Origin: Streptomyces sp. AC512_CC834
Lineage (GTDB): Bacteria; Actinomycetota; Actinomycetes; Streptomycetales; Streptomycetaceae
Assembly (NCBI RefSeq): GCF_019049325.1
Contig: NZ_JAGMUO010000007.1
Location: 1 to 64,000, forward strand
DNA length: 64,000 nt
Reading direction: 5' to 3'
Shown here: one piece after another, positions 32,460 to 43,200 of the stretch
How positions within the stretch are numbered: the stretch's first letter is position 1
Layout of the letters: each line of letters starts with the position of its first letter
Notes under the pieces: generated by a model
The model's input: the letters and a program-made list of their open reading frames with translations, nothing else
What the model was told of the DNA's origin: nothing
Database searches by the model: none
Translations under genes and position numbers: made by a program

Positions 32460-34550
32460 TCAGCTCTCCATCGCGGCACGCAGCCGCTCCGGGTCGGTCG
32501 TCGGCGCGTCACAGGTGAAGTTCCGGCAGACGTACGCGGCCGGCGCCCCGCCCACCAGGGGCCGGTCGGCGAGCAACGGGAACTCGTCGCTCCCCTCGGT
32601 CCCGAAGGCGACGACCGCCCCGGGCGCCGTCCCCAGCAGCGCCGTACGGTGCAGCCCCTGCGCGGCACCCTCGGCACCCTCAGCCCGCTCCGCCGCGACG
32701 ACGGCGACTTCGCGGGGGCCGTCGAGCAGCGCCTCGGCGGCCGCAAGACCCCAGCCGACGAAGCGCGGGACCCGCGGGCCGAGCGCCTTCACCACGCCGA
32801 GGGCGTGCTCGGCGGCGGTGCGGTGCGCCTCGGACCCGGTGTGGGCGGCGTAGGACAGCAGGGCACCCGCGGCGGCGCTCCAGCCGGACGGGGTGGCGTT
32901 GTCGGTGGGGTCCTGCGGGCGGCGGATCAGCCGCTCGGCGTCGTCCGCGGTGTCGTAGAGCGAGCCGGAGCCGTCGGTGAAGCGGATGAGGACGTGGTCG
33001 AGCAGGAAGCCGGCGAAGTCCAGCCAGACGCCCTCCCCGGTGACCGACGCCAGCGCGAGGAAGCCCTCCGCCACGTCGGCGTAGTCCTCCAGCACCCCGG
33101 CGTTGCCGCCGGCCCGGCCGTCCTTGCTGGTGCGGGTGAGCCGGGCGTGCTCGTCCAGGTGCAGCCGCACCAGCAGGTCGGCGGCCGCGACGGCGGCCTC
33201 GACCAGGTCGGGGCGCTCGAAGTAGGCGCCGGTCTCGGCCAGCGCGGCGATCGCGAGCCCGTTCCAGGCGGCGACCACCTTGTCGTCCCGGCCCGGGGCG
33301 GGGCGTCCGTCCCGCGCGGCCAGCAGCCGCCGCCTGATCGAGGCGATCCGCTCCGCGTCGAAGACGCCCTCCTGCTGCGGCAGTTGCAGCACGGAGGCAC
33401 CCTCCTCGAAGGTGCCCTCCTCGGTCACACCGAAGTACTGCGCGGCCAAGGCCGCGTCGTCGGCGCCGAGGACCTCGGCGAGCTGAGCGGGCGTCCACAC
33501 GTAGTACGCCCCCTCGACGTGCCGGCCCGCGCCGCCCTCCCGTCGCCCGCCACCGCCCTTGTCCGGACGCGCTTCGCGCGGCACCTCCTCTTCGCTGTCG
33601 GCGTCCAGCGCGGAGGCGAACCCGCCCTCCGCGGTGCGCAGTTCCCGCATCATGAAGTCGGCGGTCTCCAGCGCGACCCGGCGGGCGAGATCCGACCCGG
33701 TGGCGCGCCAGAGGTGGGCGTAGACCCGGCAGAGCAGCGCATTGTCGTACAGCATCTTCTCGAAGTGCGGCACGACCCACTCGCGGTCCACGGAGTAGCG
33801 CGCGAAACCGCCGCCCAACTGGTCGTAGATGCCGCCGCGGGCCATCCGCTCGCAGGTGTCGCGCGCCATCTGGAGGGCGCCCTCGGCGCCGGTGCGGGCG
33901 TGGTGACGCAGCAGGAACTCGATGACCATGGACGGCGGGAACTTCGGCGCCCCGCCGAACCCGCCGCGCTGCTCGTCGTACTCCCGGGTGAGCCCGAGCA
34001 GCGCCTGCCCGAGCTGCTCCTCGCCGGGCGGCTGCGCGTCGCCGTAGGAGATCTCCCGCCCCGCGAGGTCCCGGACGATCTTCCCGGCGACCTCGGTGAC
34101 CTCGTCGCGCCGCTCCCCCCAGGCCTGCTGGACGCCCTGGAGCACCTGACGGAAGGACGGCATGCCGTGCCGGGGCTCCGGCGGGAAGTACGTGCCGAAG
34201 TAGAAGGGCTCCGCGTCCGGCGTGAGGAACACGGTCATGGGCCAGCCGCCCTGCCCGGTCGCCGCCTGCACGGCCTCCATGTAGACGGCGTCGACGTCGG
34301 GGCGCTCCTCGCGGTCGACCTTGACGGACACGAAGTGCTCGTTCATGTACGCGGCAGTGTCGTCGTCCTCGAAGGACTCGTGCGCCATGACGTGACACCA
34401 GTGGCACGCAGAGTAGCCGACCGACAGCAGCACGGGCACGTCGCGCCGTCGCGCTTCCTCGAACGCCCCCGGTGTCCAAGGCCACCAGTCGACCGGATTG
34501 TCAGCATGCTGAAGCAGATACGGCGAGGTCACACCAGCCAACCGGTTCAT
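32460..34550 (-). CDS. Thioredoxin-like DUF255 (YyaL/spermatogenesis-associated 20 type) protein
   Basis: A 696-residue cytoplasmic protein. The first 160 residues are the DUF255 thioredoxin-like domain: [39 protein letters not shown] with the CxxC pair, and [19 protein letters not shown]. The rest is an alpha/alpha-barrel like N-acylglucosamine epimerases ([54 protein letters not shown]). The biochemical role is unsettled. ATG 34550 has GAGAGG nine bases upstream. A decayed copy of this gene seems to lie at about 35400-35760. An Arg/Gly-rich insertion near 330-350 ([16 protein letters not shown]) is probably a surface loop. Confidence 0.93.
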   Translation of the reverse strand: MNRLAGVTSPYLLQHADNPVDWWPWTPGAFEEARRRDVPVLLSVGYSACHWCHVMAHESFEDDDTAAYMNEHFVSVKVDREERPDVDAVYMEAVQAATGQGGWPMTVFLTPDAEPFYFGTYFPPEPRHGMPSFRQVLQGVQQAWGERRDEVTEVAGKIVRDLAGREISYGDAQPPGEEQLGQALLGLTREYDEQRGGFGGAPKFPPSMVIEFLLRHHARTGAEGALQMARDTCERMARGGIYDQLGGGFARYSVDREWVVPHFEKMLYDNALLCRVYAHLWRATGSDLARRVALETADFMMRELRTAEGGFASALDADSEEEVPREARPDKGGGGRREGGAGRHVEGAYYVWTPAQLAEVLGADDAALAAQYFGVTEEGTFEEGASVLQLPQQEGVFDAERIASIRRRLLAARDGRPAPGRDDKVVAAWNGLAIAALAETGAYFERPDLVEAAVAAADLLVRLHLDEHARLTRTSKDGRAGGNAGVLEDYADVAEGFLALASVTGEGVWLDFAGFLLDHVLIRFTDGSGSLYDTADDAERLIRRPQDPTDNATPSGWSAAAGALLSYAAHTGSEAHRTAAEHALGVVKALGPRVPRFVGWGLAAAEALLDGPREVAVVAAERAEGAEGAAQGLHRTALLGTAPGAVVAFGTEGSDEFPLLADRPLVGGAPAAYVCRNFTCDAPTTDPERLRAAMES

Positions 34551-34667
34551 ACGATCCAGCCTCTCACGCCGCCACGGCCCAGTTCGGTCCCAGAATCCTG
34601 GCAGGGAGGGACAGTACGCTGGAACCGAGCAGCACCGGACCTGACGAACACCCGAGGGAGGTACGCC

Positions 34668-35234
34668 ATGACCGCGGAGATGGTCGCCCCCGCATGGATG
34701 CACACGCAGATCAGCGCGGAGCAGTACGACTCCTGGTCCAAGGAACAGTGCGCCGGCATCGAGATCGTGGACGGGATGGTCGTCGTGAGCCCGAGCGCGT
34801 CCAAGCGGCACAACCGGCTGGCCCGGATCCTGGCCAACGCCCTGGACGCCGCCGCGGGTCCGGATTGGAACGCTGACACCGACTTCGACGTCCGACTCCA
34901 GGACGTGCCTCTCACCAACCGGCGCCCGGACGTCATCGTGTACCGGGCGGAAACCATCGACCTCACGCCCACTCGTCCGGAGCATGTGCTCCTCGTGGTC
35001 GAGGTCGTGTCGCCGGGTTCAGAGACCACTGACCGGATCGTGAAGGTGGACCAGTACGCGAAAGCCGGGATCCCCTTCTACTGGCGCATCGAGCAGGCCG
35101 CCACCGGCGTCCCCATCACCTACACCTACGTCCTCGACCCCGCCACACAGGCGTACAGGGACGGCGACACGTTCACCGGCGTGGTGAAGGCCACCGCCCC
35201 TTTCACCGTCACAGTTGATCTCGGGACCATGTGA
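34668..35234 (+). CDS. Uma2-family (DUF820) PD-(D/E)XK endonuclease-like protein
   Basis: The 188-residue protein starts [20 protein letters not shown] after GGGAGG. Nuclease-fold signatures: [29 protein letters not shown] (active-site Asp) and [19 protein letters not shown] with the E-x-V/D core, then [17 protein letters not shown]. Streptomyces genomes carry many paralogues; whether they cut DNA is not established. It is divergent from the DUF255 gene with a 117-bp gap. No partner gene is evident. Confidence 0.9.
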   Translation: MTAEMVAPAWMHTQISAEQYDSWSKEQCAGIEIVDGMVVVSPSASKRHNRLARILANALDAAAGPDWNADTDFDVRLQDVPLTNRRPDVIVYRAETIDLTPTRPEHVLLVVEVVSPGSETTDRIVKVDQYAKAGIPFYWRIEQAATGVPITYTYVLDPATQAYRDGDTFTGVVKATAPFTVTVDLGTM

Positions 35235-35300
35235 GGGCCGAAGTAACGCGCGCCACCTGGCACGCGGGCCGGTTGGCTTCCTCCCCCTCGTGAACTTCAG

Positions 35301-35332
35301 GCGGGGGTATCCACGAGCGGGGGTATCCACGA
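35301..35332 (+). repeat. Perfect 16-bp tandem duplication
   Basis: GCGGGGGTATCCACGA occurs twice head to tail in the 536-bp gap after the Uma2 gene. Noncoding; together with the adjacent gene remnant it marks a rearranged stretch. Confidence 0.7.
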
Positions 35333-35399
35333 AAGGGATCAGATGAATTCGGGGGCGCCGGGCTGGTAAGCATCGCGTTTCTCCAGATGCAGAGCGGGT

Positions 35400-35760
35400 G
35401 GGCGGGCCTTGACGGGCCCGTCAAGCCGGACGTGGTGGCGCAGCAGGAACTCGATCACCATGGCACCGGTTCTTCGGCCCAGTCGGCATCTTCGGTGGGC
35501 CCTCGCCGACGGCAGAACGCAGACCCGCTCGGTGGTCCTCGTCCGACGCCGACAGCGTGAAACGCGCGCCAGCACATGATCGGCCGCCATAGTTCGAGCG
35601 TCCGCTCAAGCGGCCCGGCGCGTTCAGCGTGCTTCCTCAAGGCGGACACGCTCAAAGTGCTGCCTGATGCTGAATGTACTGCTTGACGGCGAGTCATTGA
35701 TCGTCGGTGGCCGGGCGGGTGGGTAGCGGGTGCCACAGCGGAAGGGCTCGGCGTCCGGTG
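35400..35760 (-). pseudogene. Decayed second copy of the DUF255 gene
   Basis: Minus-strand DNA near 35757-35710 encodes PDAEPFRCGTRYPPARPP, matching [19 protein letters not shown] of the gene at 32460-34550. About 290 bp further, near 35466-35430, [13 protein letters not shown] matches [14 protein letters not shown]. In the intact gene these motifs are 270 bp apart in the same order. DNA such as gcagcaggaactcgat is shared. Between and around them frames are broken and no complete gene remains. The rest of the 35235-35770 gap shows only the 16-bp tandem repeat. Confidence 0.5.
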
Positions 35761-35770
35761 GGCCGGACCG

Positions 35771-36946
35771 CTACTGGTTGTCCGCGGGATTGGGGCCCAA
35801 GACCGTCCGCGCGCTCGCCGACTTCGGTGGTGACTGGTGCTTGTGTCGTCCGCGCCAGGCGGCTGCGATCTCCGCCGGGAAGCGTCGGCCGCTGCGGGTG
35901 AGGTGGACGCCGTCGGTCAGTTCAGCGGTGTCTCCGACATGCAGCCGGACGTAGTCCTGGTCTGCGAGCGGCGTCGGCCGTCCGGCACCGTTGCTCAACA
36001 GCAGCGTGCCGTTCCCGCCGAGGTTTCGCAGGTCGACGGCGTGTGCGGAGACGCGGATCGACAGGTGCGCGCGGCTGATCGGGCGTAGGCGGTCGGGCGG
36101 GACGTGTCCGTACAAAGAGATGCCGCCGGGGCCCGGTTCGCGGCCGAGGAGCACGGTGGAGTCGGCGTCCAGGGTGAAGCGCTGGACGCAGACGCCGTCC
36201 ACCAGAAGCTTCAGCTGGGTGATGCCGGTGCGGGGGCCGTCGTCGGTCAGCGGGGTGCGGTGCAGCTCACAGACCGGCACGCCGCGCCTCATCCGCGGCA
36301 ACAGCACGGCACTGCCCTTGCGGCTGTCGTACAGCGTGCAGCCACGTTCTGGGCAACGCCAGTAGCGGCGTACCACCTCGGTCATCGGCTTACGGTTCCG
36401 GCCTGCCAGCAAGCCGTGAGCCTTGAGGTCGGACTCCTCCAGCTTCCGGGATATCTGTGCGGGGCTGCGTGTGCCCATGTCCCGTTCGACGAGCTTGACG
36501 GCCCGCACCCGGGTGGGCGCCGGAGCCAGGAACTGGGTGGTGTTGCCCTGGATCCAGGGGTGTGTGAGCCGGAAGTCGGCGAAGCCGTCCCTGCTGACCA
36601 CCGGCAGCCCCAGCATCTCGGCGAGATCCAGGAGCCTTTCGTCGGCGTCGCTCAGCTCCTCGACCAGCCCGGCCCGCACCCAGCCGGTGAGCAGGGCGGG
36701 CTCCAGACGGCCGGGGTACTCGTGGACGCTGTGGCGCAGACTGCGGTCGGCCAGGGCGTACACCATGACGTTGCGGTCGCCGGTCCGCCGGGCCAGCGCG
36801 TCGACGACCAGGCCCAGCCGGTCGAGTGAGCGGGCGTGCGAGCCGCCGATGCCCGTGTCCCGCACGACGTTGGACAGGTCGATCAGGGCGTCGGCCTGCT
36901 CGGGGTCGCTCGCCAGGTGCGGTTCGATCGCGTGGAGGTCCGTCAC
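35771..36946 (-). CDS. PIN/NYN-like domain protein with zinc cluster and C-terminal FHA
   Basis: A 391-residue protein. The N-terminal 120 residues look like a PIN/NYN nuclease: ALIDLSNVVRDTGIGG, VMVYALADRSLRH and DERLLDLAEMLGLPVVSRDG have the spaced acidic residues. A Cys/His cluster follows (YWRCPERGCTLYDSRKG and VPVCELHRTPL). The end is an FHA domain (TVLLGREPGPGGISLYGHVP, RPISRAHLSIRV, LGGNGTLLL), which binds phosphothreonine. GTG 36946 overlaps the stop of the kinase gene (GTGA), so the kinase and its likely phospho-reader are made together. The nuclease call is from pattern only. Confidence 0.8.
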   Translation of the reverse strand: MTDLHAIEPHLASDPEQADALIDLSNVVRDTGIGGSHARSLDRLGLVVDALARRTGDRNVMVYALADRSLRHSVHEYPGRLEPALLTGWVRAGLVEELSDADERLLDLAEMLGLPVVSRDGFADFRLTHPWIQGNTTQFLAPAPTRVRAVKLVERDMGTRSPAQISRKLEESDLKAHGLLAGRNRKPMTEVVRRYWRCPERGCTLYDSRKGSAVLLPRMRRGVPVCELHRTPLTDDGPRTGITQLKLLVDGVCVQRFTLDADSTVLLGREPGPGGISLYGHVPPDRLRPISRAHLSIRVSAHAVDLRNLGGNGTLLLSNGAGRPTPLADQDYVRLHVGDTAELTDGVHLTRSGRRFPAEIAAAWRGRHKHQSPPKSASARTVLGPNPADNQ

Positions 36947-38760
36947 ACGCCCCGCCAGAGCGTCAGTCGTGTGTACACGTCCGGAAGGTCCGAATCGCTG
37001 GACGGGGTGATCCGCTCGACGACGAGCATCGCGAGGTTTCCCTCGCTGGTCTCCGTGCACAGCACGGTGCCGACCTTGATCGTCCGCTTGCGCGTGAGTT
37101 CGGTGCTCTCGATCTCTCCGGCGAGGACGTTGCTGCCCGTGGCCTGCCGGCACTGCTCCGGCTTCGTACCGGAGCTGATGCCCATGGGCGTCTCGAACTC
37201 CCAGCGCCCGCCGCTCACCTCGTTCATCACCAGCTCCTGGCCGCTCACGATGTCGCCGGCGCCGTAGATCTTCGGTTCGTCGAAATCGACGTCCACCACC
37301 GAGGGGTCGGCGGGTGCGCGGAGTGCGAAGGGCTGGTCGTCGATGAGCTTCTCCGGCCCCGGTTCCCGCTGCGTGGGGTTCGCGTCCTCGTCGCCGTCGG
37401 CAGGTTGCTGCGGCGACGAGGACGCCCGCGCGGAGTTGTCCTTGCCGCCGCCGGGGTCGTCCTTGCCGCCGCCGTAGTCGTCGTCCGGCCAGACGAAGAC
37501 GATGAAGGAGATCAGGACGGGCAGCAGGACGAGGGCGCCGACGAGGGACAGGCAGGTGATCAGCACCGGACGCTTCTTCCCGCCGCCGGTGGGCCGCTGC
37601 CCCGCCGGCGCGCCGGTGGGGCGCTGCCAGGGGCGGGGTGGCTCCGTGGGCGGGTGGACCTGCGCGTACTGTCCGTGCGGTCCGTACGGTCCGTTGTGCG
37701 GCCCGGAGCCTGCCTGCGGGGAAGTGGCCGTGTGGGTGCCGCCGGTGCTCGCGAACCGGTCGCCGGCGGAGCCGTACGGCGTGCCGGCCGACGTGATGGT
37801 GTGCACGGTGTTGTCCCGGCCGCCCCCGCCGGTGCGTCCGCCTTGTTCCGGCGGCGTGCCCGCGGTGCCGCCGCCCGGCCGGGGCGGTTGCTGCCAGGCG
37901 GTGCGCGCCGCGGCCGCCCGGGCGCCGATCAGTGTGCTGAGCGGCCCCGGCAGCCAGCCGTCGAAGTCCCGCAGTGGCCGCTGTCCGTACTCCTCGCACA
38001 GCGCGGCCAGTTCGGCGGTCGTGACGCGTGCCTCGGGCGCTGCGGCGAGGCAGCGCTCCAGCAGCGGCCGCAGGATGCCGGGGTACTGCGACAGGTCCGG
38101 CGGGCGGGCGGACGTGTTGGCTATCTGGGTGGCGACGGTCAGTCCGCCGCCCTCGCCGTAGGGGTGCCGGCCGGTGGCGGCAACCGCCGCGATCAGGCCG
38201 AGCGAGAACAGGTCGCTCGCCGGTCCGACCGGGTCGCCGAGGGCGTGCTCCGGTGACATGTACTGCGGAGTGCCGATGAACTTCCCGCTGGTGGTGATCT
38301 TGGTGGCGTCGGCGGCACGGGCGATGCCGAAGTCGATGACGTAGGGGCCCGACTCCGAGAGCATGAGGTTGCTCGGCTTGAGATCCCGGTGCACGACGCC
38401 GGCGGCGTGGATGGCGGTGAGCGCGTGCGCGGTGCAGCCCACCAGTTGGAAGACGGCGGGCAGCGGCAGCGGACCGATGCTGTCGAGAGCCGTCTCCAGC
38501 GGGACGCCCGAGACGAACTCGGTGGCCACCCAGGGCAGGTCGCCGTTGGTGTCGTGGTCGACGACCGGCACCAGGTGATAGCCCTGCACCTGGCGAGCGG
38601 CCCGCACCTCCTGCTCGAAGCGGCGCCGGAACTCCTCGTCCTGACCGAGCTCACGTCGGATCAGCTTGAGTGCGACCGGCTGACCGCCACGCGTGTGGGA
38701 GAGGTAGACCGTGCCCATGCCGCCCTCGCCGAGCCGGGCCACCAGCCGGTAACCCGCCAC
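36943..38760 (-). CDS. Membrane Ser/Thr protein kinase (kinase B of the cluster)
   Basis: 605 residues from the first standard start. Kinase domain: LGEGGMGTVYLSHTRGGQPV, ALKLIRREL, VVHRDLKPSNLML, DFGIARAAD and GTPQYMSPEHALG. A Pro/Gly/Thr-rich linker leads to a membrane helix near 395-418 (VLITCLSLVGALVLLPVLIS) and a roughly 180-residue outer domain. The GTG at 38760 has its GGAG touching the codon and would omit the usual 20 residues before the glycine loop. A strong AAAGGAGG sits five bases before an in-frame ATC at 38817 (product start (I)SKETETVLGALRGDDP), so translation may really start at ATC. Coupled to the FHA gene downstream. Confidence 0.9.
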   Translation of the reverse strand: MAGYRLVARLGEGGMGTVYLSHTRGGQPVALKLIRRELGQDEEFRRRFEQEVRAARQVQGYHLVPVVDHDTNGDLPWVATEFVSGVPLETALDSIGPLPLPAVFQLVGCTAHALTAIHAAGVVHRDLKPSNLMLSESGPYVIDFGIARAADATKITTSGKFIGTPQYMSPEHALGDPVGPASDLFSLGLIAAVAATGRHPYGEGGGLTVATQIANTSARPPDLSQYPGILRPLLERCLAAAPEARVTTAELAALCEEYGQRPLRDFDGWLPGPLSTLIGARAAAARTAWQQPPRPGGGTAGTPPEQGGRTGGGGRDNTVHTITSAGTPYGSAGDRFASTGGTHTATSPQAGSGPHNGPYGPHGQYAQVHPPTEPPRPWQRPTGAPAGQRPTGGGKKRPVLITCLSLVGALVLLPVLISFIVFVWPDDDYGGGKDDPGGGKDNSARASSSPQQPADGDEDANPTQREPGPEKLIDDQPFALRAPADPSVVDVDFDEPKIYGAGDIVSGQELVMNEVSGGRWEFETPMGISSGTKPEQCRQATGSNVLAGEIESTELTRKRTIKVGTVLCTETSEGNLAMLVVERITPSSDSDLPDVYTRLTLWRGV

Positions 38761-38833
38761 CTCCTGCGGGTCGTCGCCACGCAGCGCGCCGAGAACGGTT
38801 TCGGTCTCCTTACTGATGACAGCCTCCTTTGAC

Positions 38834-39895
38834 TCAGGTGTACGGAGCGCGGGGCCGTGGCCCGTCCGGCAGCGTCAGGGGAACGGTGGCCCGCCTCGTC
38901 GCGCGCACCGTCGGAGCCTCGGGGCCTTCGACGCGACGGCGGCACTCCCGCTCCAGTGCCGCCGCCGTGGCGGCCAGCGCCGGCGGCAGCCGTCCGGTGT
39001 CCCGCGCTCCCACGACCGACCGGGGCGCGGTACGGCCGGCGAGCTCCACCGCGGTGGGCCGGTCGGCGGGCTCGGGGGCGAGGCAGGCGGCCACGTCGTC
39101 CCGCAGCTCCTCGGGCAGCGACATGAGGTCGGGTGGTTCGGTGTCACTCGCCGCGATCCTGGCGGCCACGGCGAACGCCGGTCCCGTACCGAAGGGGTGC
39201 CGACCGGACGCGGCCTCGGCGGCCAGCAGCCCGAGCGCGAACACGTCGCTCGCCGGACCGGGCCGGCCACCCAACGCGTGTTCGGGCGACATGTACTGCG
39301 GAGTGCCCACCAGCCGGCCGGCGGTCGTGATGGTCACGTCGGCTGCCGCGCGCGCGATGCCGAAGTCCAGCAGCCAGGGCCCGTCGGTGGCCAGCAGCAC
39401 ATTTCCCGGTTTGACGTCCCGGTGCACCGTCCCGGCCTCGTGCACCGCGGCGAGCGCGCGGGCGGTGCCGTGCAGCAGTCGGCGCACAGTCGCCGTCGGC
39501 AGCGGACCGTGCCTGCGCAGGGCCGTCGCCAGTGGCACGCCGGGAACGTAACGGTGCAGCAGCCAGGGAGGGCTCGAACGCCCGGACACGTCGTGGTCGA
39601 GCAACGGCACGACATGCCGACCCGCTACCCGTCCCGACGCCTCCGCCTCCCGGGCGAAGCGGGCCAGGAACGCGCTGTCCTTCGCGTACTCGCGCCGGAT
39701 GACCTTGAGGGCTGCGGGCTGTCGCCCCGGAGTACGGGAGAGGTAGACGGTCCCCATGCCACCTGTGCCGAGGCGTGCGAGTACGGGGTGGCCGGCGATG
39801 TCACTCGGGTCGCCCCGCTCCGGTTCGGCCAGGAGTCCGGCGCACGCGGCCACAACCGCCACCTGTCGCTCCTCCCCCTCCCCCGGTGCCCGCAT
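38834..39895 (-). CDS. Soluble Ser/Thr protein kinase (kinase A of the cluster)
   Basis: A 353-residue kinase: LGTGGMGTVYLSRTPGRQPA, ALKVIRREYAKD, TVHRDVKPGNVLLATDG, LDFGIARAAADV and GTPQYMSPEHALGGRPGP. After the kinase domain only 60 residues remain and there is no membrane segment, so it is probably cytoplasmic. It is a paralogue of the next gene (same YMSPEHALG and RHPFGTG/RHPYGEG turns), suggesting tandem duplication. ATG 39895 has no clear ribosome site. Transcribed toward kinase B and the FHA gene and divergent from the STAND gene. Confidence 0.9.
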   Translation of the reverse strand: MRAPGEGEERQVAVVAACAGLLAEPERGDPSDIAGHPVLARLGTGGMGTVYLSRTPGRQPAALKVIRREYAKDSAFLARFAREAEASGRVAGRHVVPLLDHDVSGRSSPPWLLHRYVPGVPLATALRRHGPLPTATVRRLLHGTARALAAVHEAGTVHRDVKPGNVLLATDGPWLLDFGIARAAADVTITTAGRLVGTPQYMSPEHALGGRPGPASDVFALGLLAAEAASGRHPFGTGPAFAVAARIAASDTEPPDLMSLPEELRDDVAACLAPEPADRPTAVELAGRTAPRSVVGARDTGRLPPALAATAAALERECRRRVEGPEAPTVRATRRATVPLTLPDGPRPRAPYT

Positions 39896-39959
39896 CTGGG
39901 CCTGAACCAGTTTCAGCGTATAGGGAGTTGCTGTCGCTCAACATCTCAACTGCATCTCT

Positions 39960-39977
39960 TCTGCGCTGGAGCGCAGA
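39960..39977. promoter_or_regulatory. Palindrome in the 358-bp kinase/STAND divergent region
   Basis: TCTGCGCT-GG-AGCGCAGA is a perfect 8-bp inverted repeat centred between the divergent kinase and STAND genes. It could be an operator shared by both. The remaining 39896-40253 sequence shows no gene and no clear promoter consensus. Confidence 0.4.
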
Positions 39978-40253
39978 GAGCGGCTCCCGAAGCCGGACGA
40001 CACGAGGCCCGGACGCCACGCTCGCCGACATGCGTTCTCGGCGGAGCGGACAGACGGACGGGGCGGCGGCATACGGACGAGGGCGGCCGTCCGAGGACCG
40101 ACCCCTCCCCAGGGTCTCCTCGTCGCAGGACACTTGACCCACGCACAACCGGGGAAGGACCCGGGGACGAGCCGGGAGGGCTCTGGGGCGCCTGGGGTCA
40201 CCGGGATGCCCGGGGCACCCGGGAGACACCGATGCCGCCGGAGGGGGCGCGAC

Positions 40254-43200
40254 ATGCGGGACAGTCATCGGGCGGAGGCCGAGGGTCTGCTGAGGCGGGC
40301 CGTGGAGGAGGAGGTACGGCGCACGGGCGGACGCACGGACGGGAACGTACTGCTCTCCAGGGCCCGCACCGCCCTGGACGCCATGGCGGGGACGGCGGAC
40401 GAGGAGTACGAGGCCTACACCCACGCCCTCGACGAGGCCGCCGCCGGACAGCTCACCTTCCGGCAGCGCTACGCCCGCGAGGGCGCCGGGACTCCCCTGC
40501 TGGTGGCCGCCGTGGCGGCGGTCGCCGCGGTGGTGGCCGACGTGGCGCTCGGCACCGGCACGGGCACGGCGGTGGGCGCGGGTGTGACGGTAGGGGTCGT
40601 CGGGGCCGCGGCGACCGTGGTGAAGGTGGTCGGGTCCCATGTGCCGGCCGCCCATCACCGGGCCGGTGCCGTCAGCCAGCCCGGCGGGCCCGAGCAGTTG
40701 CGGTTGCAGTGGCTGACGGCGCTGGAGGTGCGCGGCATCCGGCCCTTCCTGGACCAGCAGCGGATGCTCGCCGCGTCCACGGGACCCGCCAAGACCGGGC
40801 CGAAGCTGCGGGGCGTCGACAAGAGCGCGGCCGCCTGGGGACGCAGCGCGCTGGAGCAGTCGTTCGGGCAACTGCCCGAGCCGGAGGGCGCGTTCGCGGG
40901 CCGGCGGCAGGAGATGGCGCGGCTGCGGCAGTGGGTGCAGGCGGCCCGCGCGAGCACGGAGACGAAGCCGACGGTGGTGGTGCTGCACGGGGCGCCCGGC
41001 AGCGGCCGTACGACGCTGGCGGTGCGGGCCGTCCACGAGCTGCGGGACTACTTCCGCGGGGCGTGCCTGGTCGATCTGCGCGGGGACGATTCGGGGGTCG
41101 ACGGTTCTGGGGTCGACGGTTCTGGGGTCGACGGTTCTGGGGCGGGCGGTTCTGGGGCGGGCGGCGCGGGGGCAGGTGGCGCCGGGGCGGGTGGGGAGGC
41201 GCCGCTGAGTACCCGGGACGCGCTGCTGCATCTGCTGAACCGGCTCGGGGCGCCGCGCGAGCAACTGCTGTTCCGGGAGCGGTCCTCCGCGGACCAGCAG
41301 GTCAAGCGGCTCAGCGAGCTGTACCACCAGCATCTGACGGGCGTACCGGTCACCGTCGTCCTCGACGACGCCTTCGACCCCGAGCAGGTGCGCACGCTGA
41401 TCCCGGAGCGGTCGGACAGCCTGGTGCTGGTCACCGCGCGCCGGGGTCTGGAGCTGCCGGCCGACCTGCCGGCGCGGGTGTACGAGCTGCCCGTCGAGGC
41501 GCTGGACGCGGCGGGCGCGGAGGAGTTGCTGGGCGCCGCCGCCGAGGACGCGTCGGGGCCGTACGACGCCGAGTCCAGCGACCTGATCCGGCAGTTGTGC
41601 GGCGGGCTGCCGCTGGCGCTGCGGGTCGCCGGATCGTCGCTGGGCGCGCGCTCGCCGCGTGCGCTGGCGACCGATCTGGGCGTCTACGGGCCGGTGGAGC
41701 CGGTCGAGCGGGCGCTGTGGCTGCGCTACACCGACCAGCCGGAGCCGGCCCGGCGGCTGCTGCGCCGGCTCGCGCTGGCGGGCCGCACCTCGCTGGGTGC
41801 CGCTGCCGCCGCCGCGCTGCTGGCCACGGACGAGACGGAGGCGACCCGGCAACTGGCGGCCCTGTCGCGGGCGGGGCTGATCGACCACGTCCGGGGCAGC
41901 CGTTACCGCCTGCACGACGTGGTGCGCGCCTTCGCCCGCGCCCGGCTCGCCGACGAGGAGGAGCCCGGCGAGCGCACGGCAGCGCAGGAGCGGCTCATCG
42001 CGAACTACGCCGAGCTGGCCGACTCCGTGCTGCGCCTGGTCGACGGCAACATGTCGACCCGCTCGAACCAGTTCGGGCAGTACGGCTTCACGTCCCTGGA
42101 CGAGGCGCTGCGCTGGCTGGACGACGAGTCGAGTTTCATCACGGCCGCGCTCAGACACGCGGAGGGCGTCGACCAGGGTGCGGTGCTGAACCTGCTGGGC
42201 GCGCTGTGCGACTACTGCCTGCTGCGCGGCGACCTGTACCGGCTGGGTGAGATCAGCGAGCTGGCGCAGTCCGTGGACCAGGGGCTGCTGGTGCGCTCGG
42301 TGCAGTGGCGCACCGGTATCGCGGCCCGGCAGCTCGGCGAGCTGGACAAGGCGCGCTCGACGCTCACCTCCGTGGTCGACCTGTACCGGGAGGCCCACCA
42401 CGACGCCGGCGCGGCCCGTGCCCTGTGCTCGCTGGGCATCACGCTGCACCACCAGGGCAACCTCACCGAGGCGGCGGCGAAGCTCCGGGAGGCGCTGGAC
42501 CTCCAGGCCTCGCCCGAGCTGGACACCGACCGGGCGTGGACGCTGCACGCGCTGGCGGCGGTGCAGCGCGACCGGGCCCGGCCCGCGGAGGCCCTGGACC
42601 TGCTCACCGAGTCACTGGTGCTGCACCGCGCGGGCGAGTCGGTGCACGGCCAGGCCTGGGCCCACTTCCAGCTCGGGCAACTGCACCTGCGGATGGGCGA
42701 CGTACCGCAGGCCGAGGCGGATCTGCGGGCGGCCCTGGAGCTGTACGGCCGCACCCAGGACGCCCGCGGCGAGGCCTGGGCGCTGACCCAGTTCGCCCGG
42801 GCCCGCCTGGTGAGCGGCGACGCCTCCGAGGCGGTGGCGGAACTGCGGCGGGCGGCCGCCCGGCACCGGGAGAACGAGGACGCGCGCGGCGAGGCCTGGA
42901 CGGTCTACTACCTGGGCCAGGCCCTTGAGGAGACCGGCGACCTGGACCAGTCGGTCCGCGAGCTGGAACGCTCCCGCACGATGTTCTCCCGGATGCGGGA
43001 CGTGTACGGCCTGGCCTGCGCCCGGCACCACTCGGCGCGGGTGACCCGCGACCAGCGCGCCACGCAGACGGGCTCGCTGCGCAACTCCGGCTTCGCCCGG
43101 CAGCTCCTGGTGGACGCCCGCGCCGACTTCCAGCGCATCGGCGTCAGCCACGGGGAGGCGTGGACCTGTCTGGAGCTGGCGGTGGTGGACGCGGGCAACG

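Noticed and set aside
35235..35770. Mobile element remnant
   Set aside because: A tandem repeat and gene fossil are present, but no transposase motif, terminal inverted repeat or target duplication was seen.
37000..37999. Arg-rich upstream extension of the PIN-like-FHA frame into kinase B
   Set aside because: Overlaps kinase B coding in another frame with shadow composition; GTG 36946 with GTGA coupling is the natural start.
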